From positions 39,112,761 to 39,176,760 of the forward strand of contig CM055819.1 in NCBI GenBank assembly GCA_029582265.1: a DNA stretch of 64,000 bases, in the 5' to 3' direction. The number at the start of each line of letters is the position of its first letter. Within the stretch, counting starts at the first letter, position 1. The notes beneath the pieces were generated by a model that was given only the letters and a program-made list of their open reading frames with translations, had not been told where the DNA came from and ran no database searches. Positions 11,575 through 22,309 of this stretch are shown in pieces. Source of the stretch: Zoroaster sp. YZ-2022. Taxonomy: Eukaryota > Echinodermata > Asteroidea > Forcipulatida > Zoroasteridae. The translations under genes were made by a program, and so were the position numbers.

Positions 11575-11945
11575 CGGTAATATTAGCGATATGTGCGTGG
11601 ACGCCTACACCATTGGTAATTGAATAAAATATGTTTGGATGAATTGCCGAATTGTCATCTAATTGTTTTTTTCTTTTCTCCTTGTTTGTCTTCTTTTTTT
11701 CTTCTTAAACGGTCCCTTAATCTGCCACGGACAACGGGACTGCACCTCCCACCGAAACCTTTATGTCTCGTGCCTTTCTAGTCCCAGGATGACAAGTTCG
11801 GGCTAAGGACCTTAAATGTAGCCCGGGAGGGGTATACAAATCTAGAATGATGTATTGATGAGTAATTGCATATTTATGAGCCTAGCCGATTTCGCAATAT
11901 TCCACCATGGCAGATTCGATCAACTAGTGCAGATCGACTCCAGTG
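11575..11945. repeat. Left arm of a ~2-kb inverted-repeat element
   Basis: This arm is the reverse complement of 13230-13600. Shared landmarks include CCATGGCAGATTC, TAGCCCGGGAGGGG, a CACGGACAACGGGAC block and TTTTCTCCTTG. It abuts the 9245-11471 palindrome and shares the ATGTATTGATGAGTA word with it, so the two may be related. Confidence 0.7.
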
Positions 11946-12387
11946 GTATGATAAAATTTGTCGTGTTTTGAGTGCAATTCTGATGCAAAGTTGCCATTCA
12001 TTGCCGTCGAAAACTTGAAATATTATTGTGTTTACCTTTTGCGGATTGTTGATGAGTTTTACTTAAAACCATGTATTATATCATAATGATTATTAAGTCG
12101 GTTTTATTGATTTAGCCGATGAAATGTTTTGCGTGTCAAACTCAGTTTTGACACGACTGCTTTTTCTTCATTTTCTACAATTTTATATTTTCAGAAATTA
12201 CTGTTTATTTATAACCCTATTGAGCAAAGTCAAACGTATAGAAAAGTTATGTTTCTTTCCCCTTTTATCTTGCTACTAAATCATTATTTTACATGGAAGT
12301 TACAAATTTCCAATATTTATTTATCCATATGCCTCCCCTTTTAACCCTGCGGCTCGTTTGATATTCATTTATACGGAACCTCAGCAC

Positions 12388-13146
12388 CTATACTACACCG
12401 TGTAGTAGGTTGTAAATCGTTAATTACATGGGTAAATGAACTGATTTTCCCAATTTTATTAATTTTATCTTGTTTCAGAGGGTCTAGAGATGTTTTCTAT
12501 CAAAAAAAAATTTTTTGTAAATTTTTATGTTTTTCTTAGAAAGATAATTACTAATTAATACTAAAAAATCTCATTTTCCCCCAAAAAACCAAAAAAAAAC
12601 TCATTTTTAAACACAAAACCTGTATTTTTTTTACTCAATAGTAGTCCAGTCTACTATATATACATGCTGCAATATATACAAACCCATTGCCCATTCATAA
12701 AAAGCCACCTGCTATGATCGATCACTCAGATACCGCCATCCGACCCCCAAATTGCCATCCCCCAATATCAGCCACCCCCGCCCCCAACATAGACGTATTT
12801 TATTGGTCGAAATACATCAGGCCTGTCAAATGCCATCACAGAGCCATTTGATATGTCTCCCAGACCGCTGCAGGCATGTTATCTGATGGTAATCAGCCGG
12901 TGTGTTTATGACCTTGGTGACCCCCAAGGCTAAGGCAGTTTGTACACAAATCCCATAGGGACCTCTCAGGCATGGCACTTGCGGCTGGCTTAAAGGGGTG
13001 AACAAATTTTCCCAGTACTTTAAGCTTCTAACACAGTATGTCTAATGGGGATCCAAAGGAACTTACGAAGGATTAAAAATTTTCTCCCGTTAATTAAGGA
13101 ATAATTACAGAAAGTTCGTTGACCTACTACACCGTGTAGTGGTGCT
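12388..13146. mobile_element. Nested inverted-repeat element with a CTACACCGTGTAG motif
   Basis: It lies between the arms at 11575-11945 and 13230-13600. Each end has ACTACACCGTGTAGT, a 7-bp stem with a one-base loop. The adjacent AGGTTG...TTAATTAC words are inverted at the right (13095-13130). The interior is non-coding and partly T- and A-rich. Confidence 0.45.
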
Positions 13147-13229
13147 GTTCGTACGGAGGGGCCACTCTCGATCCGCTCATGTTTTCCACATTATATCCTT
13201 TCCTTCATCCCTAAATACCAGGCAGTGTA

Positions 13230-13600
13230 CATGAAGTACGTGTGACACGAATTGATGCGGAATCAATCTGCACATAATTGGATCTGCCATGGTGGAACTA
13301 GGCTCATTAATATGCAAATACTCATCAATACATCACTGTTAGATTTGTGTACCCCTCCCGGGCTACATTTAAGGTCCTTAACGCGACCTTGTCATCCTGG
13401 TACTATAAAGGCACTAGACACAAAGGTGTTCATTTTTGGTGGGAGGGTGCGGTCCCGTTGTCCGTGGTAGATCAACGGGCCGTTTAAGAAAATAAGAAAA
13501 TAAGAAAACAAGGAGAAAATAAAATAAAAACAATCATATGATAATTCGGCGATTCACACAAACATATTATGCAATTATCAATGGCGTAGGTTACACACCA
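13230..13600. repeat. Right arm of the ~2-kb inverted-repeat element
   Basis: Partner of 11575-11945 (see there). The small frame at 13252-13470 is a shadow of the repeat. Confidence 0.7.
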
Positions 13601-14282
13601 TACAATATTTGTACCTACATTTTAAAGTATAATTTAAAAAAAGAAGCACATGGCTAAACAAATGGGGCTAAATTGAAAACGTATGCTACATACACATAAG
13701 CCGGCCGGCACACGTTTCCTTTAACCCCCCCCCCCCCTAGATTATTCAGTGTGGGAGATCCTGTGTATAGAACTCAGTATAGTCGGAGTGGGGAAAAGAA
13801 TGCCATGGCTCTACTTGTCGGTCAAAATGACTCTGTCGCTAAATTTTTGTCGTTTTTTGGTCGGTACTCTCACAAACAATTATAGTTTGCCCTCCAATCT
13901 GAAAGTCCTGGGTACGACACTAAGTTGATATCAACCATTCTGCTGTGCACATAATATAACTGTCGGTGTAGCTACAACTATATTCCATTACGAACCCACA
14001 TTTCAGAATTTCAGTTGGAAATCCAATGGAAAATAATTTGTCCAAAAAGGATAGTGGTTGAGGTGGGGGCTATGGGTACGGTAAAGATGAACAAATTATC
14101 CACACTTCTGAATTCTGCTTCTGAAGTATTTTTGTAACTTGTAAACAGTAAAAACAACTCGGTACTCGGAAAGTACTGAGTATGCCAAATACTCGGTATA
14201 GGCCAAATTAAATAAATTCTTTATCTCCCGATGCAATAATTTCATCTAATAATAATTTGGAATTCTAAAATAATTAAATAAT

Positions 14283-14857
14283 TTTTTGTGAAAGTTGATG
14301 ATGGTATCAAATTTTGCTTTATGGGCTATCATTTTATATATTTAAAGGTTTCCCGAAATAAAAACTCTCAACATTCATAATGTTCTATACCTTTTAAGTA
14401 TTACAAATCAAAGCATATTTCGCCTTCAAAACAATTTATAATTTATTAATCTATAACAGTCTCATAAAATACTTCACATGACGTCATCGACATAATTAGT
14501 AAGGCATATAATCGGCGGCCATTATTTGATTGGATTCCGTTCTGATACATAGCCCAGGTTGGACTTTCACCTTCGTGTACGGTGACGATTTAACCAAACA
14601 TTTGCTACTACAGAAAACAAGTTTTCATAATAATTGTTTAATTTTACCTGTGTGATACTGCTGTAACTTGGCAGTATAATTTCATCATTAAATACCATGC
14701 ATCTCAAAGAGTGTTTTAATGAAATAATCCCAAGATTTAATGTTAAAGAATTAACTTAATTTTGATGGCTGTTCGTCACTTGAGCGTTACGACAATACTT
14801 CAGTGTAGGCACGGGTGCGTTGGTGTCCCTACGAACTTGACGAACATACATAAAACC
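14283..14857 (+). repeat. Right member of the ~0.6 kb direct repeat
   Basis: This copy of 8641-9237 includes the same ACATGACGTCATCGACATAA word. It is directly followed by ~130 bases (14858-14990) matching one arm of the 9.2-11.5 kb palindrome in inverse orientation, so these repeats have been reshuffled together. Between 13600 and 14283 no feature is seen apart from a C run at 13727. Confidence 0.65.
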
Positions 14858-15526
14858 TGATGCGTGGATTTTGTTTACGCAAACCGCACATACACCGCAG
14901 TTTTGTCGCTACACGCGTGTTTCTACCAATGTTGTAACTTCTCTTTCAAGCCATTATACACTATTGGTAAGGTTGTCAAAACTGCTTCTATAAGTATCCT
15001 TACTTTCTTTATATACCTATAATAAACAACCATGCAGTCATTAAAAGTTTCAACTTGTTGCGTTGCGTCGTTAATAATAAAATTCTAACATAGAATTTGT
15101 TGAATTCAGCTGGGAAATTATTTTATCTAGGACAAAAATTGTTCAAGAGATGCGTGATACCATCAACAAATTTCACCAAGGCTGTTGCATGTAAAACTGT
15201 GATCATTTTATACATTTTGTCGATATTACCAATCGTGTATAACCTGCATATTATACTGGGATATGTAAAATTACTTCAGTGGTGTTTACTTGAATCTGCC
15301 ACGGTGTTTTTGTTTGTTTGTCTGTTTTATGTTATTGTTATTTTTATTATTTTTTTTGGGGGTCGAGTTGGCCAATATGAACACCACTGCATGTGTATTT
15401 TAACTCTCCAGATGTCGGAGTGTAAGGGCCTTCAGAACCCTACCCGACACAAATACAGGGGCCATTGGGCGGGCCCGGGACACCACAAGCCACCAGCTTC
15501 GCACTCACTTATTTAAACCCCTCAGT

Positions 15527-17050
15527 AGTATGTGTGCCGCATTACGACCAACATTGAGGAGGAGGAGTGCAATTTGTGTGCAGTGATTTTGTGCAGTTTG
15601 TAATGGCAATCCTCCTCATCCCTCCTCAGTGCAATGAGCAATGTGTGCACTTTGTGGAGGAGCGTGCACTTTGTGGTGGTGGAGCACCATAATTTTTGTT
15701 TGATGGCCAACTTCAATTTTATTTTTTTATTTTTTAAATTTTTTTATGACGTCATTTCGGCCAAGTAAAAAAAAAAGTGTGTTACCATAGGAGTTCCACC
15801 ACCACAAAGTGCACGCTCCTCCACAAAGTGCAATGCTCCTCCATTGCTCATTGCACTGAGGAGGGATGAGGAGATTGCCATTACAAATCACTGCACTAAA
15901 TACCTCCAGTAACTTATGAGGGCAAATCTACCCTCTTTGTGGAGGAGCAGTCTGCAGTTTGTCTGCAGTGATTTTGTGCAGTTTGTAACGGCAAGAACAC
16001 ATTGCACCACAGTGCAGTGGAGCAATGTGGAGGAGATTTGCACTTTGTGGAGGAGCGGGCACGTTGTGGTGGTGGAGCACCATAATTTTTGTTGATGGCC
16101 AACTTCAATTTTTTTTTTTGTATGACGTCATTTCGGCCAAGTAAAAACAAATTGTGTTACCATAGGAGTTCCACCACCACAAAGTGCACGCTCCTCCACA
16201 AGTGCAAATCCTCCACATTGCTCCACTGCACTGTGGTGCAATGTTCTTCGTTACAAACTGCACAAAATCACTGCAGACTGCTCCTCACAAAGAGGGTGAT
16301 TTGCTCCACCATGATTGAAATTTTTCATGATTGAAATTTTTTTTCAATTTTTTTATTTATTATTTTTTTTCAACCACAATTTTACCACTGCACACAACTG
16401 CACACAAAATACTCCACACAAACTGCACACAAAATACTGCACACAACTGCGCACTACTCCTCCACACAAACTGCACACAAAATACTTACAGTATTTTTAT
16501 TTTTTAAAATGTTTTATGACGTCATTTCGGCCAACTCGACACAAAATACTGCACACTACTCCTTCCACACAAACTGCACACAAAATACTTACTCGCACTA
16601 TCCTCATTGCTCCTCCTCAAAATACTGGTTGAGACACGTCTGGGCGCGCGCGCGTGAGACACGTCTGGGCGCGCGCGTGGGTGTGCTCCTCCTCCTCAAT
16701 GTTGGTCGTAATGCGGAACACTCTCACTGCACTGCTCCTCACAACTTGGACTTGTTTAATTGAACACTTTGCACAAGTGGCGGTTTAATACTAGAAAAGA
16801 CACTGTATGGAAAATATTAATGTATTGAATTACACAAAATACTTACTCCCTGCACACAAACTGCACACAAATACTGTACACAAAATACTGCATGCACACA
16901 ACTGCACTACTCCCTCCACACAAACTGCACAAAATACTTACTCCCTCCACAAAATACTGCACACAAAATACTGCACACAAAATACTGCACACAACTGCGC
17001 ACGGATATCGTTGATTGGTTGAATGTTTGCGCGTTGTTTATGGAGCAACC
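15527..17050. repeat. Left terminal repeat region of the Polinton
   Basis: From outside in: two large hairpins (about 15565-15895 and 15945-16305), an AT-rich spacer, arrays of CACACAAACTGCACACAAAATACT, a CG-rich block of GAGACACGTCTGGGCGCGCG units (16630-16680), and a word set around GTTGGTCGTAATGCGGAACAC. More of the first array follows, ending in TGTTTGCGCGTTGTTTATGGAG. The hairpin unit is inverted at 32860-33240. The CACACAAACTG arrays and the TTTATGGAGCAACC end are inverted at 26660-27200. Frames in this region are artefacts of the repeats. Confidence 0.7.
15565..16305. repeat. Two terminal hairpins around TGACGTCA
   Basis: Each hairpin has arms of about 110-150 bases built from AAAGTGCACGCTCCTCCAC-type words. 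They flank a ~100-base loop that contains TATGACGTCATTTCGGCCAAGT and GTTACCATAGGAGTT. A third copy of the unit, inverted, is at 32860-33240. Confidence 0.65.
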
Positions 17051-17098
17051 ACACACTCTTTGTGATTGGTTGTTTCGGCGACGCGAAGGATGGTAGAG

Positions 17099-17106
17099 TA
17101 TAAAAG
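17099..17106 (+). promoter_or_regulatory. TATA box of the PC4 module
   Basis: TATAAAAG lies about 125 bases upstream of the first ATG (17230), in sequence that is single-copy within the element. A start of transcription near 17130 is inferred. Confidence 0.45.
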
Positions 17107-17229
17107 ACGGAAATTTTAATCCAAACTCTCATATTTTCGCCAATATTCTCATCAAGAACATTGCATTGTTGCTCGTATACGCTACTTGTATTGTGAACAG
17201 TCGACAAACGACAATACTTGAGCCTTAAC

Positions 17230-17875
17230 ATGAACGGTGAGCCTGTATCGACCCCGATGCCCACACCTGTGGTTCCGCACCTGGCGCGATGGCGTTGCCG
17301 TAGACTCCGTCCCCGTCACCACAGACCGTTGGGGCACTCATCGTGAAGGAGTTTAGAAAGCTCATTCCTCCCGACTTGATAGATGCTGGGTGGTGCGAAG
17401 CCCAGAGTGTGACACATGGCAAGAGCTATTTCTACAACAAGCTCACACGAGACCTCGTGGGATCTGCCCAGTTCATCGACTTATCTGCGTGAGCAACGGA
17501 TGTTGCAGCCACATCCACCCACTGTTGAACAATTAACCAAGGATTAGCTGCTGACACCGAAGCATCAACCCCTAGAGTAGGAGCTAATCTCCCAGAGAAT
17601 GTAAAGGAAGGCAGGAGTCAAGCGCAAGCTGTACTTTCCACCGGATGAACAACAGGAGGAGAACGACAAGAAGGCGGTGCGATTTCAAATCGGATGTGAG
17701 CGATATGCTGTTGTCAAGCGTTTCAAGGGTCGCACCTACATTCACATGAGAGTACTATTTAAAGCCCAGCGGAAACAAATTGCTTGCTGGCAAGAGAATT
17801 AATCTCACCGTGGAGCAGTGGGGTCAGCTCAAACAACAGAGTACCGCCATCACTAAAGCCATCTTTCAAGTTTAG
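17230..17875 (+). pseudogene. PC4 (p15 coactivator)-domain protein, broken
   Basis: The C-terminal part is a PC4-like single-stranded-DNA-binding domain. Visible segments are AVRFQIGCERYAVVKRFKG and RTYIHMRV (about 17678-17752), then in another frame KPSGNKLLAGKRINLTVEQW (about 17763-17822). The last is the usual '..KRINLTVEQW..' signature. A basic/acidic linker (KRKLYFPPDEQQEENDKK) precedes it. The N-terminal part holds segments such as VKEFRKLIPPDLIDAGW and REQRMLQPHPPTVEQLTKD. The frame is interrupted by several in-frame stops (for example TAG at about 17549 and TAA at 17602-17604) and by frameshifts, one inside the PC4 domain near 17757. In eukaryotes PC4 binds ssDNA and modulates RNA polymerase II. 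A role in transcription or DNA handling for this element is inference. It is the first gene after a TATA box. Confidence 0.6.
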
Positions 17876-17950
17876 CTGATTAACAAAGATGTTAACTGTT
17901 GATTAACTGAATGGTATTGTCTACCTGTTGCAGATGATGAAGAGCACGAC

Positions 17951-18466
17951 ATGGAGGGCGAGGAGAATGTGTTGAAGCGCAAGAAACGCATCAGGACACT
18001 TGTGAAACAAGTGATGACAAAAATCGTCACGGATCACATCATCAGAATAAGTTATGCAGTTCAACAGAGTCTACCTTGCGAATGGTGTGAGTTTGATTGG
18101 CCAAAGCAGTGGGATCACGAGTGTCTGTTTTACGGCGAGACTCCTGAGTACCACCTTGAAGATTTCGTGGATGAGCACTTCGAAGAAGCAGAACAATACA
18201 TTCAGCCGAGCCATGTCTGTGCTGTGTTTGGCGCAGTAGCACATCATGTTGGTGTTGAAGCTTACGATGGAATGGACGAGGACGTGGACTCTATCATAAC
18301 TGATATTCTGAATGAATGGAACTCTGAACCTATGAACATTGTTGACACTTTCTACGATAGAAACTCTGAACCTATGAACATTGTTGACACTTTGTATGAT
18401 AGAAACTCGCGAATTCTCCCGTTTCATGTCGTGAACGATGTCATGGAATTAAATGGACTTGTTTAA
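17951..18466 (+). CDS. Hypothetical acidic protein with a duplicated 14-residue unit
   Basis: This is an intact 171-residue frame starting at ATG 17951. It opens with a basic stretch (LKRKKRIRTLVKQVMTK), followed by an acidic middle (YHLEDFVDEHFEEAEQY) and a tandem 14-residue repeat, NSEPMNIVDTFYDR, with the second copy differing by one residue. I do not recognise a family. It follows the PC4-like gene by 75 bases. A polypyrimidine tract with CTGTTGCAG just upstream (about 17917-17932) resembles a splice acceptor, so it could be a downstream exon of the same transcription unit, although the phases as assembled do not join. It is the only Polinton-complex gene left of 28 kb with an uninterrupted frame over its full apparent length. 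Confidence 0.5.
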   Translation: MEGEENVLKRKKRIRTLVKQVMTKIVTDHIIRISYAVQQSLPCEWCEFDWPKQWDHECLFYGETPEYHLEDFVDEHFEEAEQYIQPSHVCAVFGAVAHHVGVEAYDGMDEDVDSIITDILNEWNSEPMNIVDTFYDRNSEPMNIVDTLYDRNSRILPFHVVNDVMELNGLV

Positions 18467-18889
18467 TTGAACACTTTGAACAGAACGCAAAGGTTAGAAG
18501 ACGATTATTTTAGTTCATTCATCTGCAATAAGTATTATCAATTTGCCATATGTTGTTGTTGTATTTTTGAAGATAGTTCTTCTATTACAGATACTAAAGG
18601 ACACCAAATAATTTAATGATTTAATTGTTAATTTGAAATCAAGTTTAGTATGAACGTGGACCCCCTTTGAATAAAAAAAATAGTTGTTTTATAAGTTACA
18701 ATGTTGAGAAAAACATTTTGAGAAATTTCCATACATTAAAAGTTTTCAGTCTTTAAGTTTGTTGTTAAAACTTTGAACATGTTAAAACAATTCAAATTGA
18801 ACGTACGTGATCAGTTGAGTTGAATTAAAAAGTACAGTTATTTGCTTGCTTGAAAAGAATAACGCTTGTTCTCATACCTTTTGTTGTTT

Positions 18890-19166
18890 TTTTTATTTAT
18901 TTATTATTATTTTATATTCCTTAAGGGAGGTAGAAAGGGGAGGGACAACAACGTACGAAGACAGACAAAAGAACGACTGTACATGAAGCTATTCAAGTAT
19001 GATTTGTTAAATATAATTTTAACACCAACGGCAATCTTTTACATCAATATATATTACAGATGGTTTTTAAATTGGTTTTAAATTAGAAAACATTTGATAA
19101 ACTGAAAACATTAGTTATTATTATTGTTATTTTTAAATTCTAACAAATTCGGGGCCTTTAGAACAT

Positions 19167-19168
<2 letters not shown>
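18890..19168. repeat. Inner inverted arm (single copy side)
   Basis: The sequence TATTCCTTAAGGGAGGTAGA through GGGGCCTTTAGAAC is the reverse complement of the right-hand arm at 25620-26620. There the distal ~170 bases are amplified about five times. It lies just upstream of the ATPase-capsid gene block. The 18467-18890 interval before it is AT-rich with no gene. Confidence 0.7.

Positions 19169-19233
<65 letters not shown>
19169..19233. repeat. (AAT)n microsatellite
   Basis: A nearly pure AAT array of about 65 bases. Matching AAT runs occur inside each repeat unit of the right-hand arm (25.6-26.4 kb), so the array is part of the inverted repeat. Confidence 0.9.
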
Positions 19234-19238
<5 letters not shown>

Positions 19239-19546
19239 AACAAATAAGTCAATAAAGTTAACACTTTGTACGGGACATGTTTCTAAACACTAAAATAAAT
19301 TTAGTTGAATGAAGCTACTCAATCCAAATTTATGTAATTTAAAACATGTTTTGTGCATATATTTATTTGTTCTTTTATTTGTTCTATTTTATCATTTCTT
19401 TTGGAGTTGCAGTTGAAATAAATTATTGGTCTGTTCTTGTGAAAAAAAAGGAAAGAAAAAAATGTATGTTATCTGACTTATTTATTTCCTAAGCCCTAGG
19501 TCATACTTAAACCAGTTACAAATCCTCTCTGTATTCATTTCATACT

Positions 19547-20157
19547 ATGAACCCGCAAATGAAACATCCCTTCACTTGTGTGATAGCAGGACCAACCGGC
19601 TCAGGCAAAACTCAGTTCGTAAAACGTTTGCTGGTTCCAGCGGATGAAAAGGTCATCGAACCTCCACCAGACAACATCGTGTGGTGCTACGGAGAGTTTC
19701 AACATGCTTACGCTCATTTGGCAAACGTGGTTCGTGATATACAATTTGTGGAGGTATTCCAGATGACCTTAATACGAAAATACATCGATCCAGGAACAAT
19801 ATGATAGTGATCGATGATCTCATGTCTGAAACTGGCAACAGCAAACGGATTACGGAGCTTTTTACCAAGGGCAGTCATCATAGAAATCTTTCCATTGTGT
19901 TGATTCTCCAAAATTTATGTCATCAGGGTAAAGAAATGCGCACGATTAGTCTCAACGCACATTACATGATCCTCTTCAAAAATCCTAGGGACGCTTCCCA
20001 GATAAACCATCTGGCAAAACAAATGTATCCCACCAAATCAAAGTTCATGGTCGAAGCCTACCGAGATGCCACTTTACCACCCTACGGTTACCTTTTCATT
20101 GATCTAAAACCCGAAACGTCCGAGGAAATGAGACTAAGGACCCACATTTTCAGGTGA
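19547..20157 (+). pseudogene. Polinton A32-like DNA-packaging ATPase (one frameshift)
   Basis: This FtsK/HerA-superfamily packaging ATPase, about 200 residues, would pump element DNA into a capsid. The Walker A motif GPTGSGKT is at residues ~15-22. Walker B (MIVIDDLM) lies near 19800-19825. The following sensor region (SIVLILQNLCHQGKEMR) and KNPRDASQI are typical of Polinton ATPases. The N-terminal frame (19547-19804) and C-terminal frame (19801-20157) differ by one base, with the switch near 19750, so the chain is interrupted between the Walker motifs. The start at 19547 is the only ATG that gives the usual short lead before Walker A. The next gene starts 68 bases downstream after its own TATA-like box. 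Confidence 0.85.
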
Positions 20158-20184
20158 GAACCCAATTGTGTATGTCCCGAAGGG

Positions 20185-20191
20185 TATAAAT
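20185..20191 (+). promoter_or_regulatory. TATA-like box before the small Polinton gene
   Basis: TATAAAT, 35 bases upstream of ATG 20226 and immediately after the ATPase stop. The spacing would give a very short leader. Confidence 0.35.
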
Positions 20192-20225
20192 GAAGTGAGG
20201 ATCCGAGCACGTCATTCATTTGAAG

Positions 20226-20547
20226 ATGTCTAAGGGCGTGCGGAACCATGCTCCGTACCTGCAAGTCCTAGCAAAGGAAATACCAAACAGCGTCAGGGTG
20301 TGATCCAGGGGCCAGTAAAGAACTTATCGCTTGTGTGTGTGAGTGTGCCCTCAACATCCTCAATGGGAACATAAGTCTGAAACCTGCCGACAAAGAAAAC
20401 TAAAAAATACAAGCATCACATCAGAGCCCTCGCCACCAAAAACTTAGCGTCCAGAAGAAGACAAAAATTATTCATAAAAAAGGTGGATTCCTGGGTGCAT
20501 TGCTGACCCCTATTCTGAGTGCACTTGCCGGTCTGCTCTTCAAGTAA
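20226..20547 (+). pseudogene. Small Polinton protein with KKGGFLGALL hydrophobic tail
   Basis: This is about 105 residues spread over several frames. Visible pieces are ACVCECALNILNGNISLKP, KYKHHIRALATKNLA, and the C-terminal KGGFLGALLTPILSALAGL followed by the stop at 20545. This combination (a basic body, then a glycine-rich hydrophobic tail) recurs in animal Polintons beside the capsid genes. Its function is not established; a capsid-associated or membrane-active role is often guessed from the tail. An in-frame stop near 20302, a second near 20399 and a frameshift near 20482 interrupt it. Confidence 0.6.
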
Positions 20548-20549
20548 CG

Positions 20550-20775
20550 ATGCAGCACACCAAAGAAATGGTACTTGTTCCTCACGACACACCTTTCGCA
20601 ACTGCAAGCTGCAAGACTGCTAGAACAAACTCCAACAACGCCTGTAGTGCACGGTTTGGACGAAGACATGAGGACTCTGCTCGAAGGCAGGATATCACAG
20701 ACGAAGAAAATGAAGCTGTATCATCAGACACTTCAGAGGTACACCATTTTAAATCGGCAGAGGAAGGCCCTTTAA
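20550..20775 (+). pseudogene. Polinton conserved hypothetical ('LQRY' protein), frameshifted
   Basis: The start at 20550 is two bases after the stop of the previous gene. An N-terminal KEMVLVPHD segment, then in a shifted frame EDMRTLLEGRISQTKK and LYHQTLQRYTIL, match a small protein often found next to the Polinton integrase. One frameshift falls near 20580, and similarity fades after 20775. The function is unknown. 20780-21190 shows only short frames. Confidence 0.5.
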
Positions 20776-21197
20776 CCATGAACTTGCAAATGAATAGTGA
20801 TGAATTCAAAGACCAGCCCAAGTTAGAGCGAACACCGGAGAACCACCCAAGTTAGAACGAGAACCCGTCACCCACTATCCTACTAAATTTAAAGCTGAGC
20901 TGAAAGGGTACCCTGAGGAGTCGTTCGGTCTACCTCGACTGTTTGCCGAAGCTACACATCTATCACCCTTCCCTTCGAGGTAAGAAAAAGAAGAGAGAGA
21001 ACCGTAAACAAGCCACCCCGAAATGGACTCCATATTAAAATATGTATCGAGTCTTTTCTTGTCATTTTGTGTTTTCGTTCACCATGGACTGTTGTCCTCC
21101 CAAGTCCGACTGTGGACCCCAACACTTTCTTAAGAAAATCCGTTGCACATGGGCTTGTTGTCAAGCACCGTCATCATTACAAACTCGGATTCTACCG

Positions 21198-22260
21198 ATG
21201 GCGGAGGCATACCTGAAGAAGGTGTATTACGACCCCAAACACCCCGCCGCCTTTGGTGGTGTGGAGGCTGTTTACCGCGCTGCAGTAAGGGACGGCATCA
21301 ATGTCACAAAGAAACAGATAACTGTATGGTTGCGGGAACAGCCGACCTACACGTTGCACAAACCAATACGGAGACATTTTAAAAGAAATAGGGTCGAAGT
21401 GCATGGCATCGATCACCAATGGCATGCAGATTTGGTAGATATGTCCTCGCTCAAAGAACACAATCGAGGGTACAGGTATTTGCTGACGTGCATCGATGTC
21501 TTTTCGAAGTATGCGTGGGTCGTTCCTCTGAAAGATAAGACTGGGACAACTTTGGTGAAAGCCTTCAAAAGATTTTAAAAGGAGGGAGAAAGCCGCGTCT
21601 GCTTTAGACCGATAAGGGTACCAATTTATCAATGAAAAGTTTCAGTCTTTTCTCAAGAAAACGAATATCTACTTCTTCACTACCAATAATGAAACCAAAG
21701 CCAGCATTGTTGAGAGATTTAACAGAACACTGAAGACAAACATGTGGAAATATTTCACGGCCAGAACACGTACCAGTATACAAAGGTCCTCCCCGCATTA
21801 CTTTCTGGCTACAATCATTCGTTTCACAGAAGTATAAAATCCACCCCGGCGTCAGTCAATACTTCCAATGTCGATCGAATAAGACAGGCGTTGTACACCC
21901 CTGACTCCAACCCCCTAAAAACTGTCTTCAAGTTCGAGGTTGGAGATACGGTTCGCATCAGCATGGCCGCCAGGCCTTTCCGTAAGAGTTATTTACCAAG
22001 CTGGACCACCGAACTGTTTACCATCAACGCCAGAATCCCTCGCTACCCCCCTGTGTACACGTTGAACGATTATGAGGGAGAGCAATTGGAGGGAACTTTC
22101 TACGAGCAAGAACTACAACATGCAGTTCAGAAGGACGACCTGTACAAAGTTGAAAAATACTGAAAAACCAGAAGGCGACGGAAACCAAGAATACTTGGTG
22201 AAATGGGTTGGATATCCGGAAAAATTCAATAGCTGGGTGTCCAAGTTGCACGCTCTATAA
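21198..22260 (+). pseudogene. Polinton retrovirus-like integrase with C-terminal chromodomain
   Basis: This DDE integrase inserts the element's DNA ends into host DNA. The N-terminal part reads YYDPKHPAAFGGVEAVYRA and YTLHKPIRRHFKRNRVEVHG. The catalytic core starts with QWHADLVDM (first Asp), RYLLTCIDVFSKYAWVVPLK; then TDKGT near 21610-21625 (second Asp), and ASIVERFNRTLK near 21702-21738 (Glu). An SH3-like part (FEVGDTVRISMAARPFRKSY) and a chromodomain end (EYLVKWVGYPEKFNSW) follow, with the stop at 22258. The frame stops at 21576 and again at a TAG just before the second Asp, and shifts several times. All three catalytic residues are still encoded. ATG 21198 gives the usual N-terminus. A chromodomain on Polinton integrases is thought to steer insertion to marked chromatin. 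Confidence 0.85.
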
Positions 22261-22309
22261 AGACGACCAGGACGTCAGCCATGTGCCATTTTAAGCAAAC
22301 GAATGAATC

